Assembly: GCF_923079645.1 (NCBI RefSeq)
Contig: NZ_CAKLPY010000004.1
Coordinates: 124,001-188,000 of the forward strand
DNA: 64,000 nucleotides
DNA from: Emticicia aquatica
GTDB lineage: Bacteria; Bacteroidota; Bacteroidia; Cytophagales; Spirosomataceae
Direction: 5' to 3'
Shown: positions 1 through 8,941 of the stretch, one piece after another
How positions within the stretch are numbered: the first letter of the stretch is position 1
Layout: every line of letters starts with the position of its first letter
Program-made: the position numbers and the translations under genes
Notes under the pieces: model-generated
The model's database searches: none
Seen by the model: only the letters and a program-made list of their open reading frames with translations
What the model was told of the DNA's origin: nothing

Positions 1-902
1 ATAAAACAGGCAACGATACTCAAAAAACCAACTTTCAAGCTTTTATTACTGATTGACGAATCAATAAAAATCATTGAAATGTAAAGTAAAAACACAAAAA
101 CTGCTAAAAAATAAAGTGGTTTTGAAACAAAAAACAACAATGGAATTGAAAAACATCCAAGTGTAAAAACCATTGGAAAATAATGTACTAACTTCAATTC
201 TGAAGGAAACATACGAGCAAGATTGATTCGTCCTCGACCAAAAAAATGCAATTGTTTGAAGAACTGACCAAAGTCAGTTCTTCTTTTATGATAAATATAG
301 GCATCTTCAATCAACCCAACTTTAAAGCCTTTCGATAAAATACGAATACTAAATTCAATATCTTCGGCCATTCGAGTCATGGTATAACCTTGGGTTTCTT
401 CCCAAACTTTTCGAGAAATACCAAAATTAAAACTTCTCGGATGAAATTGGCCGCCAGCATTTTTATTCTTACCCCTAATTCCACCAGTTGTAAAAACAGA
501 TGTCATCGAATAATTGATTGCTTTCTGAATATCAGTAAAATTTTCGTGTGCAGCATCAGGCCCACCGTAAGCATCTAACCAATTGATTTTCAATGAATTA
601 TCAACGATTTCAAAATACTTTTCAGGAATAACCGCATCAGAATCTAGCTGAACAAAATAATCACCAGTTGCTCGTTCAAACCCATAATTTCGAGAATAAC
701 CTTGTCCAGAATTAGGCTTGTAGAAATATTTTAAGTCCAGTTTTTCTTGAAAACTGGCACAAACTTCTTCACATTTTGAGGTAGAACCATCTTCAATAAT
801 GATTACCTCAAAGTTTTTGAAAGTCTGTTTGCTTAAACTTTCTAATAATTCTCGTACTTCCTCAGGACGATTGTAAACAGGTGTTATTACTGAATATTTC
901 AT
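1..902 (-). CDS. Family 2 glycosyltransferase, 3' end cut off by the window edge
   Basis: About 300 residues are visible from an ATG at 902; the reading frame stays open to position 1, so the C-terminus is missing. The start MKYSVITPVYNRP is the typical first beta strand of GT-A glycosyltransferases. It is followed by an EDGST motif (about residue 35), QLDSD as the DxD-like nucleotide-sugar/metal site (about 85) and an AEDIEFSIRI acceptor-side ED motif. Two hydrophobic segments near the visible end suggest a membrane-anchored enzyme that adds a sugar to a cell-surface glycan or lipid carrier; donor and acceptor cannot be told. It lies 66 bp downstream of hemL on the same strand and may be co-transcribed with it. 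Confidence 0.85.
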   Translation of the reverse strand, partial: MKYSVITPVYNRPEEVRELLESLSKQTFKNFEVIIIEDGSTSKCEEVCASFQEKLDLKYFYKPNSGQGYSRNYGFERATGDYFVQLDSDAVIPEKYFEIVDNSLKINWLDAYGGPDAAHENFTDIQKAINYSMTSVFTTGGIRGKNKNAGGQFHPRSFNFGISRKVWEETQGYTMTRMAEDIEFSIRILSKGFKVGLIEDAYIYHKRRTDFGQFFKQLHFFGRGRINLARMFPSELKLVHYFPMVFTLGCFSIPLLFFVSKPLYFLAVFVFLLYISMIFIDSSISNKSLKVGFLSIVACF

Positions 903-968
903 TGTATAAAAATCTATCGCCTCGACTAAAAAAGCTTGCAAACAACATTGAATGACATAAGTTGGGCA

Positions 969-2255
969 TTAAATCTCACATAAAGTTTTCTCATTCGCTG
1001 CCAAAACCTCCGCAACTAAATCTGGTGTAAGAGCCGTTGAAAGGAATAAAGCTTCATATTGTGATGGAGCGAGATAAACGCCTCTATCAAGCATTCCGTG
1101 AAAATATTTACCAAACTTCGCAGTATCTGAGGTTTTCGCAGTTTCAAAATCAACAACAGGCGTATTTGTAAAAAACAAACTATACATCGAACCTATATGA
1201 TTGATTTGATAATTGAGATTTAGTTTCTTCAAAATATCACGAATACCTCCAACTATGTGATTACCAGTATTTTCTAATTGTTCATAAATTTCTGGATGGT
1301 CGTTTAAGTGATGTAACATCGTCAATCCCGCTGCCATTGCAATCGGATTTCCAGACAATGTTCCTGCTTGATAAACGGGGCCTTGCGGCGATACACAGTT
1401 CATGATTTCGGCTTTTCCACCATAAGCTCCTACGGGCATACCTCCACCAATGATTTTACCCAAAGTAGTCATATCTGGTATCACACCAAAACGTTCTTGA
1501 GCTCCACCTTTTGCCAATCGAAAGCCCGTCATTACCTCATCAAAAATCAAAACAATGCCTTCTTTTGTACAAATATCACGCAAGCCTTGTAAGTAACCTT
1601 CTTTGGGTAAAACGCAACCCATATTACCAACGACTGGCTCTAAAATCAAGGCAGCAATTTGTCCTTTATTAGCATCGCAAAGCGTTTGAACAGCCTCCAA
1701 ATTATTATATGGAGCGGTCAAAGTATCATTTGCAACACCTTTCGTAACACCCGGGCTGTCGGGAACACCCATTGTGACCGCTCCACTTCCTGCTGCAATC
1801 AAAAATGAATCACCATGACCATGATAACACCCCTCAAACTTAATGATTTTATCTCGACCTGTATAACCACGTGCAACACGAACAGCCGCCATAGTTGCTT
1901 CTGTTCCCGAATTGACCATTCTAACTTTTTCAATTGAAGGCACCATTGAAATAATCAATTCGGCCATTTCTACCTCTCTTCGGGTTGGAGCTCCAAAAGA
2001 GAATGAGTTTTTAATCGCTTCGCTTACTGCTTTTTCAACTGGCTCGAAGGCGTGACCCAAAATCATTGGCCCCCAAGAATTAATTAACTCAATGTATTGG
2101 TTATCATCTTCGTCGAAAATATAAGCTCCTTTCGCTTTTTTAATAAAAATCGGATTTCCGCCTACCGAACGGAACGCTCTCACAGGTGAATTTACACCTC
2201 CAGGAATAAAGTTTTTTGCTTTTGCGAAAAGTTCTTCGCTAGTATTTGTAGTCAT
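969..2255 (-). CDS. hemL: Glutamate-1-semialdehyde 2,1-aminomutase
   Basis: A 428-residue PLP-dependent class III aminotransferase-fold enzyme that converts glutamate-1-semialdehyde to 5-aminolevulinate, the tetrapyrrole precursor, in the cytoplasm. Seen: the N-terminal FIPGGVNSPVRAF signature, MVNSGTEATMAAVR (phosphate-binding region), the YHGHGD motif, FDEVMTGFR with the PLP-ring aspartate, and the Schiff-base lysine at K267 in TLGKIIGGGMPVGAYGG. Length is normal for the family. The gene stands apart from other heme genes. A good Bacteroidota-type promoter lies at 2398-2428, giving a leader of about 135 nt. Confidence in the function is high. Confidence 0.97.
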   Translation of the reverse strand: MTTNTSEELFAKAKNFIPGGVNSPVRAFRSVGGNPIFIKKAKGAYIFDEDDNQYIELINSWGPMILGHAFEPVEKAVSEAIKNSFSFGAPTRREVEMAELIISMVPSIEKVRMVNSGTEATMAAVRVARGYTGRDKIIKFEGCYHGHGDSFLIAAGSGAVTMGVPDSPGVTKGVANDTLTAPYNNLEAVQTLCDANKGQIAALILEPVVGNMGCVLPKEGYLQGLRDICTKEGIVLIFDEVMTGFRLAKGGAQERFGVIPDMTTLGKIIGGGMPVGAYGGKAEIMNCVSPQGPVYQAGTLSGNPIAMAAGLTMLHHLNDHPEIYEQLENTGNHIVGGIRDILKKLNLNYQINHIGSMYSLFFTNTPVVDFETAKTSDTAKFGKYFHGMLDRGVYLAPSQYEALFLSTALTPDLVAEVLAANEKTLCEI

Positions 2256-2397
2256 TATTTAGTTTAATTATAAAGGATTTTACCTCAAAATGAAGAAATA
2301 TGAATTTAGACACTCATACTTAATATAACGAATTTTAAGACATTATGGATGACGAAACCACGATTTTAATCATAACTTCCTTTCCTAAAATTTTTGT

Positions 2398-2428
2398 CAA
2401 AGGTAAATATTAAAGTGCTATCTAACAA
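2398..2428 (-). promoter_or_regulatory. Bacteroidota-type promoter of hemL
   Basis: On the minus strand TTG (2428-2426), a 20-nt spacer and TACCTTTG (2405-2398) fit the known Bacteroidota -33/-7 consensus TTG-N(about 20)-TAnnTTTG exactly. Transcription would start near 2390, leaving a leader of about 135 nt before hemL. Confidence 0.6.
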
Positions 2429-2451
2429 TGAAGAACTACTTTTATCCATAT

Positions 2452-2491
2452 AAAAAGCACGAAGGCTTCATTCAAATCCTTCGTGCTTTTT
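2452..2491 (-). terminator. Rho-independent terminator after the DUF5686 gene
   Basis: A perfect 14-bp inverted repeat (AAAAAGCACGAAGG / CCTTCGTGCTTTTT) around a 12-nt loop, 23 bp past the stop of the DUF5686 gene. The stem ends in a T run on the minus strand. Confidence 0.8.
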
Positions 2492-2514
2492 ACATTTTTT
2501 CAATAAATATTATT

Positions 2515-5124
2515 TTAAAAACCAAAGACTGATTTTAAAGGTAAATAAATCCTAAATCCAGTATGAGAATATTTATTTTGGTTGAAAACATTATAAACCT
2601 CAGCGTTCAACAAACCGAAAAGTCCAGAAATTCCATAGCCAAATTCATAATGTTTCAACTGATTAGTTACAAGTGCATTGAAATAAACCCTTTCTTCCCA
2701 ACCTTTTCGCTGTAAATAAGGAATATTAGTCAGCAATAGTCGTTTAAAATTAACCTTACTAAAAAATTGGGCATAACTACCCGCTGTACTATACTTATAA
2801 AAAGGCAAATCTCTGAAATCTTGATGCGTTTGAATAAAAGTTTCATTTCCATTAAAATGCTTATAATCAAGAAAGTACGTTGGTTTGTTTCCGTAGAAAG
2901 TTCCCATTTCTGTTCTTAGCGAAATCGTTTGTAATTTCCATTTGAATTGATGATTTACACCTAATTCAACCCTATTAAAGCCTTGATTTCCAAATGCAGA
3001 AGTATTTTCTAACTTAAAAGTTGGGCCAAAATTTTGTACCCACCGATTCCCATTATATATTCGAACCCTAGAAAATGGTCGATAAGTTAACATCCCATGA
3101 AACTGCATTTGCGTGTGTGTTTCAAAAGCAGTTGTATTAAAATCTGAGTGAATCGGGTCGTTTGGCTGATAAAATCGTTCGTTTTTTTTCCACAAACCTT
3201 GATTCAAAATATTAATCAAATGATACCGTTCGGCCAATTGTAAAGACGTAGTAAGCGTAAAATACTCATCAATGCGTGGACTAAAATTTAGCTTTAAATA
3301 GCGTTGTTCGTAAAATTTGCCGAAGTTACTATTATCGAATAATGCAAAAAATGAATTGACCGAATTTCTGAAAGGCTCTTCATTATTAATTTGAAGCACT
3401 TTTCTTCCTCCTTCCACGCCAAGACCAAAAAACTTTTGATTGTAATCTACTGATATTGAACCATTTAATCGTTCTCTTTGTACAGAATAATGTGGTTTTA
3501 CGCTAAAACTAAACAAACTCAAGGAATCAATTTTACGCCGATACATCAGTTTTGGAAAACCAATATTGACTCCTTCAACTGCATTATAGCGTGTGTCTTC
3601 GAGCCAGCCTCCAACCGAAAAATTATCTCTATATCCTTTGCTTTTATCTTTTAAATCGATTGGTTTATATGAATATGAATGACCTGTAATTAAATGATTC
3701 ACTTTGAATTTTGCTGGACGAGAACGCCCAATAGAATCTTCTTTTAACTTAATATTTATCTTTTTTGCCTCAACCACATAAATACTGTCGGCTTGTTTAT
3801 AGCCTTTCGTTTCGATTTCTGTCAATGGGACTTGGCGTTCGACCAACCAAAACTCTTCAGTATGTTTACGAGCCATTGAATCTTCCGAACGTGAGAAATT
3901 TGATGAAATAATTTCTTCCTTTTTCTCTTTTTTATCCTTAACATCTTCTTTTTCGAGATTTTTTGAAAGTTGCTTAAGTTGTTTCAATGTTATTTCTTTC
4001 TGCTCGGCTATCGTTTTTGTGTTTAGTTTTTGTCTGTTTAAATCTTTTGCTTCCGATTTGAAAATTTTATCATCTAATACTTGTGGCTTAATGGTGGCAT
4101 ATTTTGGATTTTTGACTAATTGATAATTCTTAAAAGAAGTTACTATTCGAGCCGAACCTTCCACACCAAAAGCATCAATTTTACTCAACACATCTGCTTG
4201 AACTGGCATCCAAATATCGTCAATTGGCGAAAAAATTACCTTCATTTTAATATTTCCAACTTCTTCTTGCCAATTCAAATCTACGCTGTGTAAGCTCCAA
4301 GTTCCATCAATAATATTAATTGTACCATTATAAAGACCTGGTGATTTAACTTTCGGAATTAATCGTATTTTATTGATATACAAGCCTTTATCTTGAAAAA
4401 AACCTTCGTAAATATATTTATAATGAATAGCTCCTTTGGCTGTAATTGGTGATTCGTTGTTATTGGGATTATAAAAATTGATGCGACTGAATGAAATTCC
4501 TTCTGCTCCTTTTAGTGTTGGAGGAATATTTGAGCGAACCGAAATGACTTTTTCTGATAAAGTATTGGGTTGCTTAAATTTAATTTCATTCACTGATTCC
4601 ATCACATAAACTTGTCCTTTTTTTAGGAAATTTTCTTTCAACATTTTCTCAAAAAGAAAAGGAACATCATCAATCTTAAATGAACCTCGCACGTAATTTC
4701 GCAGTGAATAACTTTCAACTTCTTTATGATGAATTGGCGACATTCCAATGATTTTACGCATGATCGTGAGGGCGGGGTCTTCTTTGTTATTGGAAACTTT
4801 CACACCGCCAAGTTCGATACTAATTTCTTTCATCAAAATATTGATTACTTGCAAAGTTTCGCCAACATCAACTTTTTTGATAACTGCCTGATAGCCAACA
4901 TATTGAAAAAAAACTTCATATTGACCGCTTTTGAGTTTTACTTCGTAAGCTCCTTCTTCATTCGCCATCGTACCAATATCTGTACCTTTGACCAAAACAG
5001 AAGCAAAAGGCATCACTTCACCTTTTTCGTTTTTAATTATACCTTTAATTCCGCCAAGCGAAACTTTGCCAATTGCAAGTAAATTTTGGGAAATAAATAA
5101 TAGAAAAAGTAGTTTTTTGAACAT
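2515..5124 (-). CDS. DUF5686 / CarboxypepD_reg-like outer-membrane protein
   Basis: An 869-residue exported protein with a signal peptide (about residues 1-18). A CarboxypepD_reg-like beta-sandwich follows (about 25-100, GGIKGIIKNEKGEVMPFASV), then a long region typical of DUF5686 proteins, whose C-terminal half alternates in the manner of outer-membrane beta strands and ends in a YLPLKSVFGF-type terminal strand. A charged Lys/Glu-rich stretch around residues 360-420 is probably periplasmic. DUF5686 proteins are widespread in Bacteroidota and have no firm function; they resemble TonB-receptor-like barrels without a plug. The gene is monocistronic with its own terminator. Family call is good, function unknown. 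Confidence 0.85.
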   Translation of the reverse strand: MFKKLLFLLFISQNLLAIGKVSLGGIKGIIKNEKGEVMPFASVLVKGTDIGTMANEEGAYEVKLKSGQYEVFFQYVGYQAVIKKVDVGETLQVINILMKEISIELGGVKVSNNKEDPALTIMRKIIGMSPIHHKEVESYSLRNYVRGSFKIDDVPFLFEKMLKENFLKKGQVYVMESVNEIKFKQPNTLSEKVISVRSNIPPTLKGAEGISFSRINFYNPNNNESPITAKGAIHYKYIYEGFFQDKGLYINKIRLIPKVKSPGLYNGTINIIDGTWSLHSVDLNWQEEVGNIKMKVIFSPIDDIWMPVQADVLSKIDAFGVEGSARIVTSFKNYQLVKNPKYATIKPQVLDDKIFKSEAKDLNRQKLNTKTIAEQKEITLKQLKQLSKNLEKEDVKDKKEKKEEIISSNFSRSEDSMARKHTEEFWLVERQVPLTEIETKGYKQADSIYVVEAKKINIKLKEDSIGRSRPAKFKVNHLITGHSYSYKPIDLKDKSKGYRDNFSVGGWLEDTRYNAVEGVNIGFPKLMYRRKIDSLSLFSFSVKPHYSVQRERLNGSISVDYNQKFFGLGVEGGRKVLQINNEEPFRNSVNSFFALFDNSNFGKFYEQRYLKLNFSPRIDEYFTLTTSLQLAERYHLINILNQGLWKKNERFYQPNDPIHSDFNTTAFETHTQMQFHGMLTYRPFSRVRIYNGNRWVQNFGPTFKLENTSAFGNQGFNRVELGVNHQFKWKLQTISLRTEMGTFYGNKPTYFLDYKHFNGNETFIQTHQDFRDLPFYKYSTAGSYAQFFSKVNFKRLLLTNIPYLQRKGWEERVYFNALVTNQLKHYEFGYGISGLFGLLNAEVYNVFNQNKYSHTGFRIYLPLKSVFGF

Positions 5125-5280
5125 AAATATTCATTAAAAAGTGTGAATGCTTAATATACTACGTTGGGCTTCTGCTAATATTGTGTAGATGCAAAATGAG
5201 CTATTTTAGTTGCACCTTGACCACAGAAAGCATTCACTGAAAGTTTTGCAATGTTCGGATACCTATTTTTATTTAAATGA

Positions 5281-5336
5281 CCAATAAAAAACACTAAGCT
5301 TTATTTCTCTAAAATATAGAAAATAAAACTTAGTGT
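5281..5336 (-). terminator. Rho-independent terminator after methylmalonyl-CoA mutase
   Basis: The inverted repeat ACACTAAG / CTTAGTGT (5291-5298, 5329-5336) extends inward through TTTATTT/AAATAAA with one mismatch. On the minus strand it is followed by TTTTTATTGG. It lies 22 bp past the stop of the mutase gene. Confidence 0.75.
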
Positions 5337-5357
5337 CGGTTAATTATTTGAAAAGAG

Positions 5358-7493
5358 TCAAACTTCACTCATCAACTCTTTCAATATCTTTTGAGCTGCT
5401 ACCGAAATGACTGTTCCTGGACCAAAAACTCCTTTTACTCCTGCATCATATAAATATTGATAATCTTGTGCAGGAATTACCCCGCCAGCAATCACCATAA
5501 TATCTTCCCGACCGAGCTTTTTTAATTCTTCAATCAATTGAGGGACTAAGGTTTTATGCCCTGCTGCCAAACTTGATGCACCAACAATATGCACATCGTT
5601 TTCGGCTGCTTGTTGGGCTGTTTCTTCGGGAGTTTGGAATAATGGGCCAATATCTACGTCAAAGCCCAAATCTGCAAAACTAGTTGCAATAACTTTTGCT
5701 CCACGATCGTGGCCATCTTGTCCCATTTTGGCAACCATTATTCTTGGACGGCGGCCTTCAATTTCAGCAAAACGGTCAGCCATTTCTTTGGCTAGTTTAA
5801 AATTTTCATCATCAGAAACCTCCGCTTGATACACTCCCGAAATCGAACGGATAACAGCCTTGTGTCGGCCAGAAACTTTCTCCATTGCGTATGATATTTC
5901 ACCTAAAGTAGCTCTTTTTCGAGCAGCGTCAACTGCTAAAGCTAAAAGATTTTCTTTCCCAGATGCCGCTGCCGCTGTAATTCTATCCAAAATTATCTGA
6001 ACTTCTTCTCCGTTTCGTTCGGCTTTTATTTTTTCTAACTTTTCAATCTGTTTTCTCCTAACCTCCTGATTATCAATATCTAAAACATCAATAATTGTTT
6101 CTGTATCAGTACGATATTTATTTACACCAACAATAATATCTTTCCCTGAATCAATTCTAGCTTGCTTTCTTGCAGCGGCTTCTTCGATTCTCATTTTTGG
6201 TAAACCAGTTTCTATTGCTTTGGTCATTCCGCCCAAAGTTTCTACTTCCTCGATTAATTCCCATGCTTTTTCAACCAACTCTTTTGTCAAATATTCTACA
6301 TAATACGACCCGCCCCACGGGTCAACAACTCGACAAATTTCGGTTTCGTGTTGAATATATAATTGCGTATTTCGGGCTATTCGAGCTGAAAAATCTGTCG
6401 GCAAAGCCATTGCTTCATCCAGCGAATTTGTATGTAATGATTGCGTATGTCCTAAAGCTGCCGCCATTGCTTCTATGGTCGTTCGGGCAACATTATTGAA
6501 CGGGTCTTGCTCGGTAAGCGACCAGCCCGATGTTTGACAATGTGTACGTAAAGCCAGAGATTTAGCACTTTTGGGATTAAATTTCTTAACAATTTTTGAC
6601 CAAAGTAAACGTCCTGCACGCATTTTGGCAATTTCCATGAAATGATTCATGCCAATTCCCCAAAAGAAAGATAGCCTTGGAGCAAAACTATCAATATCCA
6701 TTCCTGCTGCGATGCCTGTACGAATATATTCTAAACCATCTGCAAGTGTATATGCTAATTCCAAATGTGCGGGAGCTCCAGCTTCGTGAATATGATAACC
6801 TGAAATCGAAATAGAATTGAATTTTGGCATATTCTGTGCCGTAAAAGCAAAAATATCTCCTACAATTTTCATCGAAAACTCAGGTGGATAAATATATGTA
6901 TTTCGCACCATGAACTCCTTCAAAATATCATTTTGGATAGTTCCAGAAAGTTTTTCTGGTGAAACACCTTGCTCTTCGGCAGCCACGATATAAAATGCCA
7001 TAATTGGTAATACGGCTCCATTCATAGTCATTGAAACTGACATTTCATCCAACGGAATTTGGTCGAATAAAATCTTCATATCCTCTACCGAATCAATCGC
7101 AACGCCTGCTTTTCCAACATCACCCGTTACACGTGGATGGTCGGAATCATAGCCTCGGTGTGTTGCTAAATCAAAAGCAACAGACAATCCTTTTTGACCC
7201 GCGGCTAAGTTTCTACGATAAAAGGCATTCGATTCTTCAGCCGTTGAAAAACCAGCATATTGCCGAATTGTCCAAGGTTGCATCACATACATTGTGCTGT
7301 ACGGCCCACGCAAAAATGGTGGAATTCCAGCCGAAAAATGCAAATGCTCGGCCGAAACGATGTCTTGAGCAGTAAATCGAGTTTTTAAATTGATTCCTTC
7401 AGCTGTTTTAAATGAATTGCCTGAAGCATCCATTGGTTTTATCGGCTGATGGGTATCAAAGTCAATGTCAATTTTAGAAAAATCTGGTTTCAT
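5358..7493 (-). CDS. scpA: Methylmalonyl-CoA mutase, large (catalytic) subunit
   Basis: A 711-residue adenosylcobalamin-dependent mutase that interconverts (R)-methylmalonyl-CoA and succinyl-CoA in propionate/succinate metabolism. The N-terminal TIM-barrel carries the substrate signature [20 protein letters not shown], and later [12 protein letters not shown] and [10 protein letters not shown]. The C-terminal cobalamin domain (about 590-711) has the DGHDRG motif with the cobalt-ligating histidine, then GASSLAAGH and IAGGVIP. Length fits the large subunit of the heterodimer. The paralogous small subunit and the MeaB-type GTPase are not visible in this window. A possible -7 element (TAAATTTG, 7523-7516) lies just upstream without a clear -33 box. 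Function is secure; the gene symbol follows E. coli usage (also mutB/mcmA). Confidence 0.96.
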   Translation of the reverse strand: MKPDFSKIDIDFDTHQPIKPMDASGNSFKTAEGINLKTRFTAQDIVSAEHLHFSAGIPPFLRGPYSTMYVMQPWTIRQYAGFSTAEESNAFYRRNLAAGQKGLSVAFDLATHRGYDSDHPRVTGDVGKAGVAIDSVEDMKILFDQIPLDEMSVSMTMNGAVLPIMAFYIVAAEEQGVSPEKLSGTIQNDILKEFMVRNTYIYPPEFSMKIVGDIFAFTAQNMPKFNSISISGYHIHEAGAPAHLELAYTLADGLEYIRTGIAAGMDIDSFAPRLSFFWGIGMNHFMEIAKMRAGRLLWSKIVKKFNPKSAKSLALRTHCQTSGWSLTEQDPFNNVARTTIEAMAAALGHTQSLHTNSLDEAMALPTDFSARIARNTQLYIQHETEICRVVDPWGGSYYVEYLTKELVEKAWELIEEVETLGGMTKAIETGLPKMRIEEAAARKQARIDSGKDIIVGVNKYRTDTETIIDVLDIDNQEVRRKQIEKLEKIKAERNGEEVQIILDRITAAAASGKENLLALAVDAARKRATLGEISYAMEKVSGRHKAVIRSISGVYQAEVSDDENFKLAKEMADRFAEIEGRRPRIMVAKMGQDGHDRGAKVIATSFADLGFDVDIGPLFQTPEETAQQAAENDVHIVGASSLAAGHKTLVPQLIEELKKLGREDIMVIAGGVIPAQDYQYLYDAGVKGVFGPGTVISVAAQKILKELMSEV

Positions 7494-7582
7494 TGAGGAT
7501 GTTGATTACCTAAAGCAAATTTACCTAAGAAATCAGTTTAGTCTAATAAATTCTTGCTAAATTAAAATAGTTGAGTATTAAA

Positions 7583-7618
7583 CAAAAAAAAAGTTTGTCA
7601 CTAACAGCAACAAACTTT
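7583..7618 (-). terminator. Rho-independent terminator after the HTH orphan
   Basis: AAAGTTTGT / ACAAACTTT (7590-7598, 7610-7618) with an 11-nt loop, followed on the minus strand by a run of seven T. It lies 31 bp past the HTH gene. Confidence 0.75.
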
Positions 7619-7648
7619 CTGGTAAAAAGTAGATTTGTTTCAAAAGTT

Positions 7649-7936
7649 TTAGTTATACATCAAAGGTTTTTCGCTTAAAGTATTAGAATTCAATTGTTTT
7701 GGCAAATCTTTCAAGCCAAAAACGCCACGGTCTTCCCAAGCGTCAAGCCAATTGGTAATCGTTCCTCTGCTCACCTCAAAAATATCAGACAATACGGTTA
7801 CATTGTAACCTTTGTAACTTAATAAAATAGCCTTTGCACGTTCTCTTTCACGATAATTTCGACTTCGACGAGATACTTCTCTTAAATGTTCAACTTGTTC
7901 TTCGGTTATCTTTCTTACGTAACGCATTTTTATCAA
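7649..7936 (-). CDS. Orphan IS630-type helix-turn-helix protein
   Basis: 95 residues resembling the N-terminal DNA-binding part of IS630/Tc1-mariner transposases: a basic helix rich in Arg/Glu (EVSRRSRNYRERERAKAIL), then VTVLSDIFEVSRGTITNWLDAWEDRGVFGLKDLP, which fits the HTH-plus-wing layout. There is no downstream DDE catalytic domain, and the gene ends cleanly before its own terminator. It is therefore either a transposase remnant or, as often seen in Cytophagales genomes, a domesticated stand-alone HTH protein. No terminal inverted repeats or target duplication were recognised. DNA binding is likely; role unknown. Confidence 0.7.
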   Translation of the reverse strand: MIKMRYVRKITEEQVEHLREVSRRSRNYRERERAKAILLSYKGYNVTVLSDIFEVSRGTITNWLDAWEDRGVFGLKDLPKQLNSNTLSEKPLMYN

Positions 7937-8113
7937 GTTATTAAGTACGTTTTATCACATTTTTGCTGTCATTTTACTGTACAATTACTAAGACGAGCAA
8001 ATGTTTACAAACGCTGTGAGATAATTTATTTATTTACACAGATACGTTTCATTTTGAGCGAAGGTTGAATTTTTGACATAAAAAAACGAATAGACAACTA
8101 TCAGATTGGGTAT

Positions 8114-8482
8114 TTATTTCTCTTCACAATAGCCTTTTTGGTCTGTTGGCATATATTGCCTGCCCCATTTGTACATACTATCAATTATTGGTAATATACT
8201 ACTGCCATAAGGCGTAATTTTGTATTCAACACGTGGTGGAATTTCAGGATAAATGATTCTTTCGATAATGCCGTCGGCCTCTAATTCTCGTAACTGATTG
8301 GTCAAAGTTTGTTTGCTAATTTCTGTTATATTTTTAAGCAAAATACTGTACCTATTTCTATCAGTCCGTATCATGTGAATAATACTGGGTTTCCATTTTC
8401 CACCAATAATATTCATACAATACACCACTGGACAATTCCCTGGTGTAAAATCTTTTGTCTTTCTAATTACTGTATTTTCCAT
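8114..8482 (-). CDS. HxlR-family transcriptional regulator
   Basis: A 122-residue winged-helix regulator with the family hallmark NCPVVYCMNIIGGKWKPSIIHMI, in which the cysteine near the N-terminus is often redox- or electrophile-sensitive in HxlR/HypR-type proteins. ISKQTLTNQLRELEADGIIER is the recognition helix and wing, and VEYKITPYG the conserved C-terminal segment. It is divergent from the YciI-like gene at 8578, the usual arrangement for a local regulator. A near-perfect palindrome at 8484-8503 is a plausible autoregulatory operator. The inducing signal is unknown. Confidence 0.92.
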   Translation of the reverse strand: MENTVIRKTKDFTPGNCPVVYCMNIIGGKWKPSIIHMIRTDRNRYSILLKNITEISKQTLTNQLRELEADGIIERIIYPEIPPRVEYKITPYGSSILPIIDSMYKWGRQYMPTDQKGYCEEK

Positions 8483-8483
8483 T

Positions 8484-8503
8484 AGTCTAAAATTTTAGCC
8501 TAT
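8484..8503. promoter_or_regulatory. Candidate HxlR operator (palindrome)
   Basis: The 12-bp perfect palindrome CTAAAATTTTAG (8488-8499) extends to a 20-bp dyad, TAG-N-(palindrome)-N-CTA, with a single mismatched pair. It sits directly before the hxlR start codon. HxlR regulators bind such dyads as homodimers, so autoregulation is likely by inference. Confidence 0.5.
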
Positions 8504-8536
8504 ACACATAATTCTTATATATGCTGTATTAATAGT

Positions 8537-8553
8537 CAAAGATAATAATTTTG
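8537..8553. promoter_or_regulatory. Back-to-back -7 elements of the divergent hxlR/yciI-like promoters
   Basis: On the minus strand TATCTTTG (8544-8537) faces hxlR, and on the plus strand TAATTTTG (8546-8553) faces the YciI-like gene. Both match TAnnTTTG. Clear -33 TTG boxes at the expected 20-nt spacing were not found for either. Confidence 0.4.
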
Positions 8554-8577
8554 CTAAGAAATTAATTTACTAATAAA

Positions 8578-8844
8578 ATGAAAAGAATTACGGTATTAAT
8601 CACGATGCACTTTGATAACTCAAAAGGTAATTTTGAAGAATTAAGACAGCAAGAAATAGCTCATATTATGCAGTGGAAAGGGGCTGGTATTTTAGAAAAT
8701 TTCTATATTAAATCTGAAAAAGATGGTGCAATGCTCATTTTTAAAGATACAGAAATGCAAGAAATTGTTAAAAACATTGAAAATTTACCACTATTTCCTT
8801 TCATGGAAAAGGTAGAGTATTTGAATTTTGATAAAATGTTCTAA
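8578..8844 (+). CDS. YciI-like / dimeric alpha-beta barrel protein
   Basis: An 88-residue cytoplasmic protein with the pattern of a ferredoxin-like dimeric alpha+beta barrel: a first strand RITVLITMHF, the helix FEELRQQEIAHIMQWKGAG, a strand ENFYIKSEKDGAMLIF, a second helix and a final strand MEKVEYLNF. Muconolactone isomerase-like and YciI-like families look like this. The exact family is uncertain. Its position opposite an HxlR regulator suggests it is the regulated target, perhaps handling a small reactive compound (inference). Confidence 0.7.
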   Translation: MKRITVLITMHFDNSKGNFEELRQQEIAHIMQWKGAGILENFYIKSEKDGAMLIFKDTEMQEIVKNIENLPLFPFMEKVEYLNFDKMF

Positions 8845-8853
8845 TTCTAAATA

Positions 8854-8909
8854 CAGCTTGAAAGCATAAACTATTTGATTCAAGATTCTATTTTAACGCT
8901 TTCAAGCTG
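8854..8909. terminator. Inverted repeat between convergent genes, possible bidirectional terminator
   Basis: CAGCTTGAAAGC (8854-8865) and GCTTTCAAGCTG (8898-8909) form a perfect 12-bp stem around a 32-nt loop. It lies between the convergent YciI-like and MORN genes. Neither side has a strong T tract, so termination efficiency is unclear. Confidence 0.45.
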
Positions 8910-8941
8910 CATCTATTTAATTGAATTTATTAAGTATTATA

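Noticed and set aside
7649..7936. Complete IS630 element
   Set aside because: No DDE catalytic domain, terminal inverted repeats or target-site duplication could be found around it.
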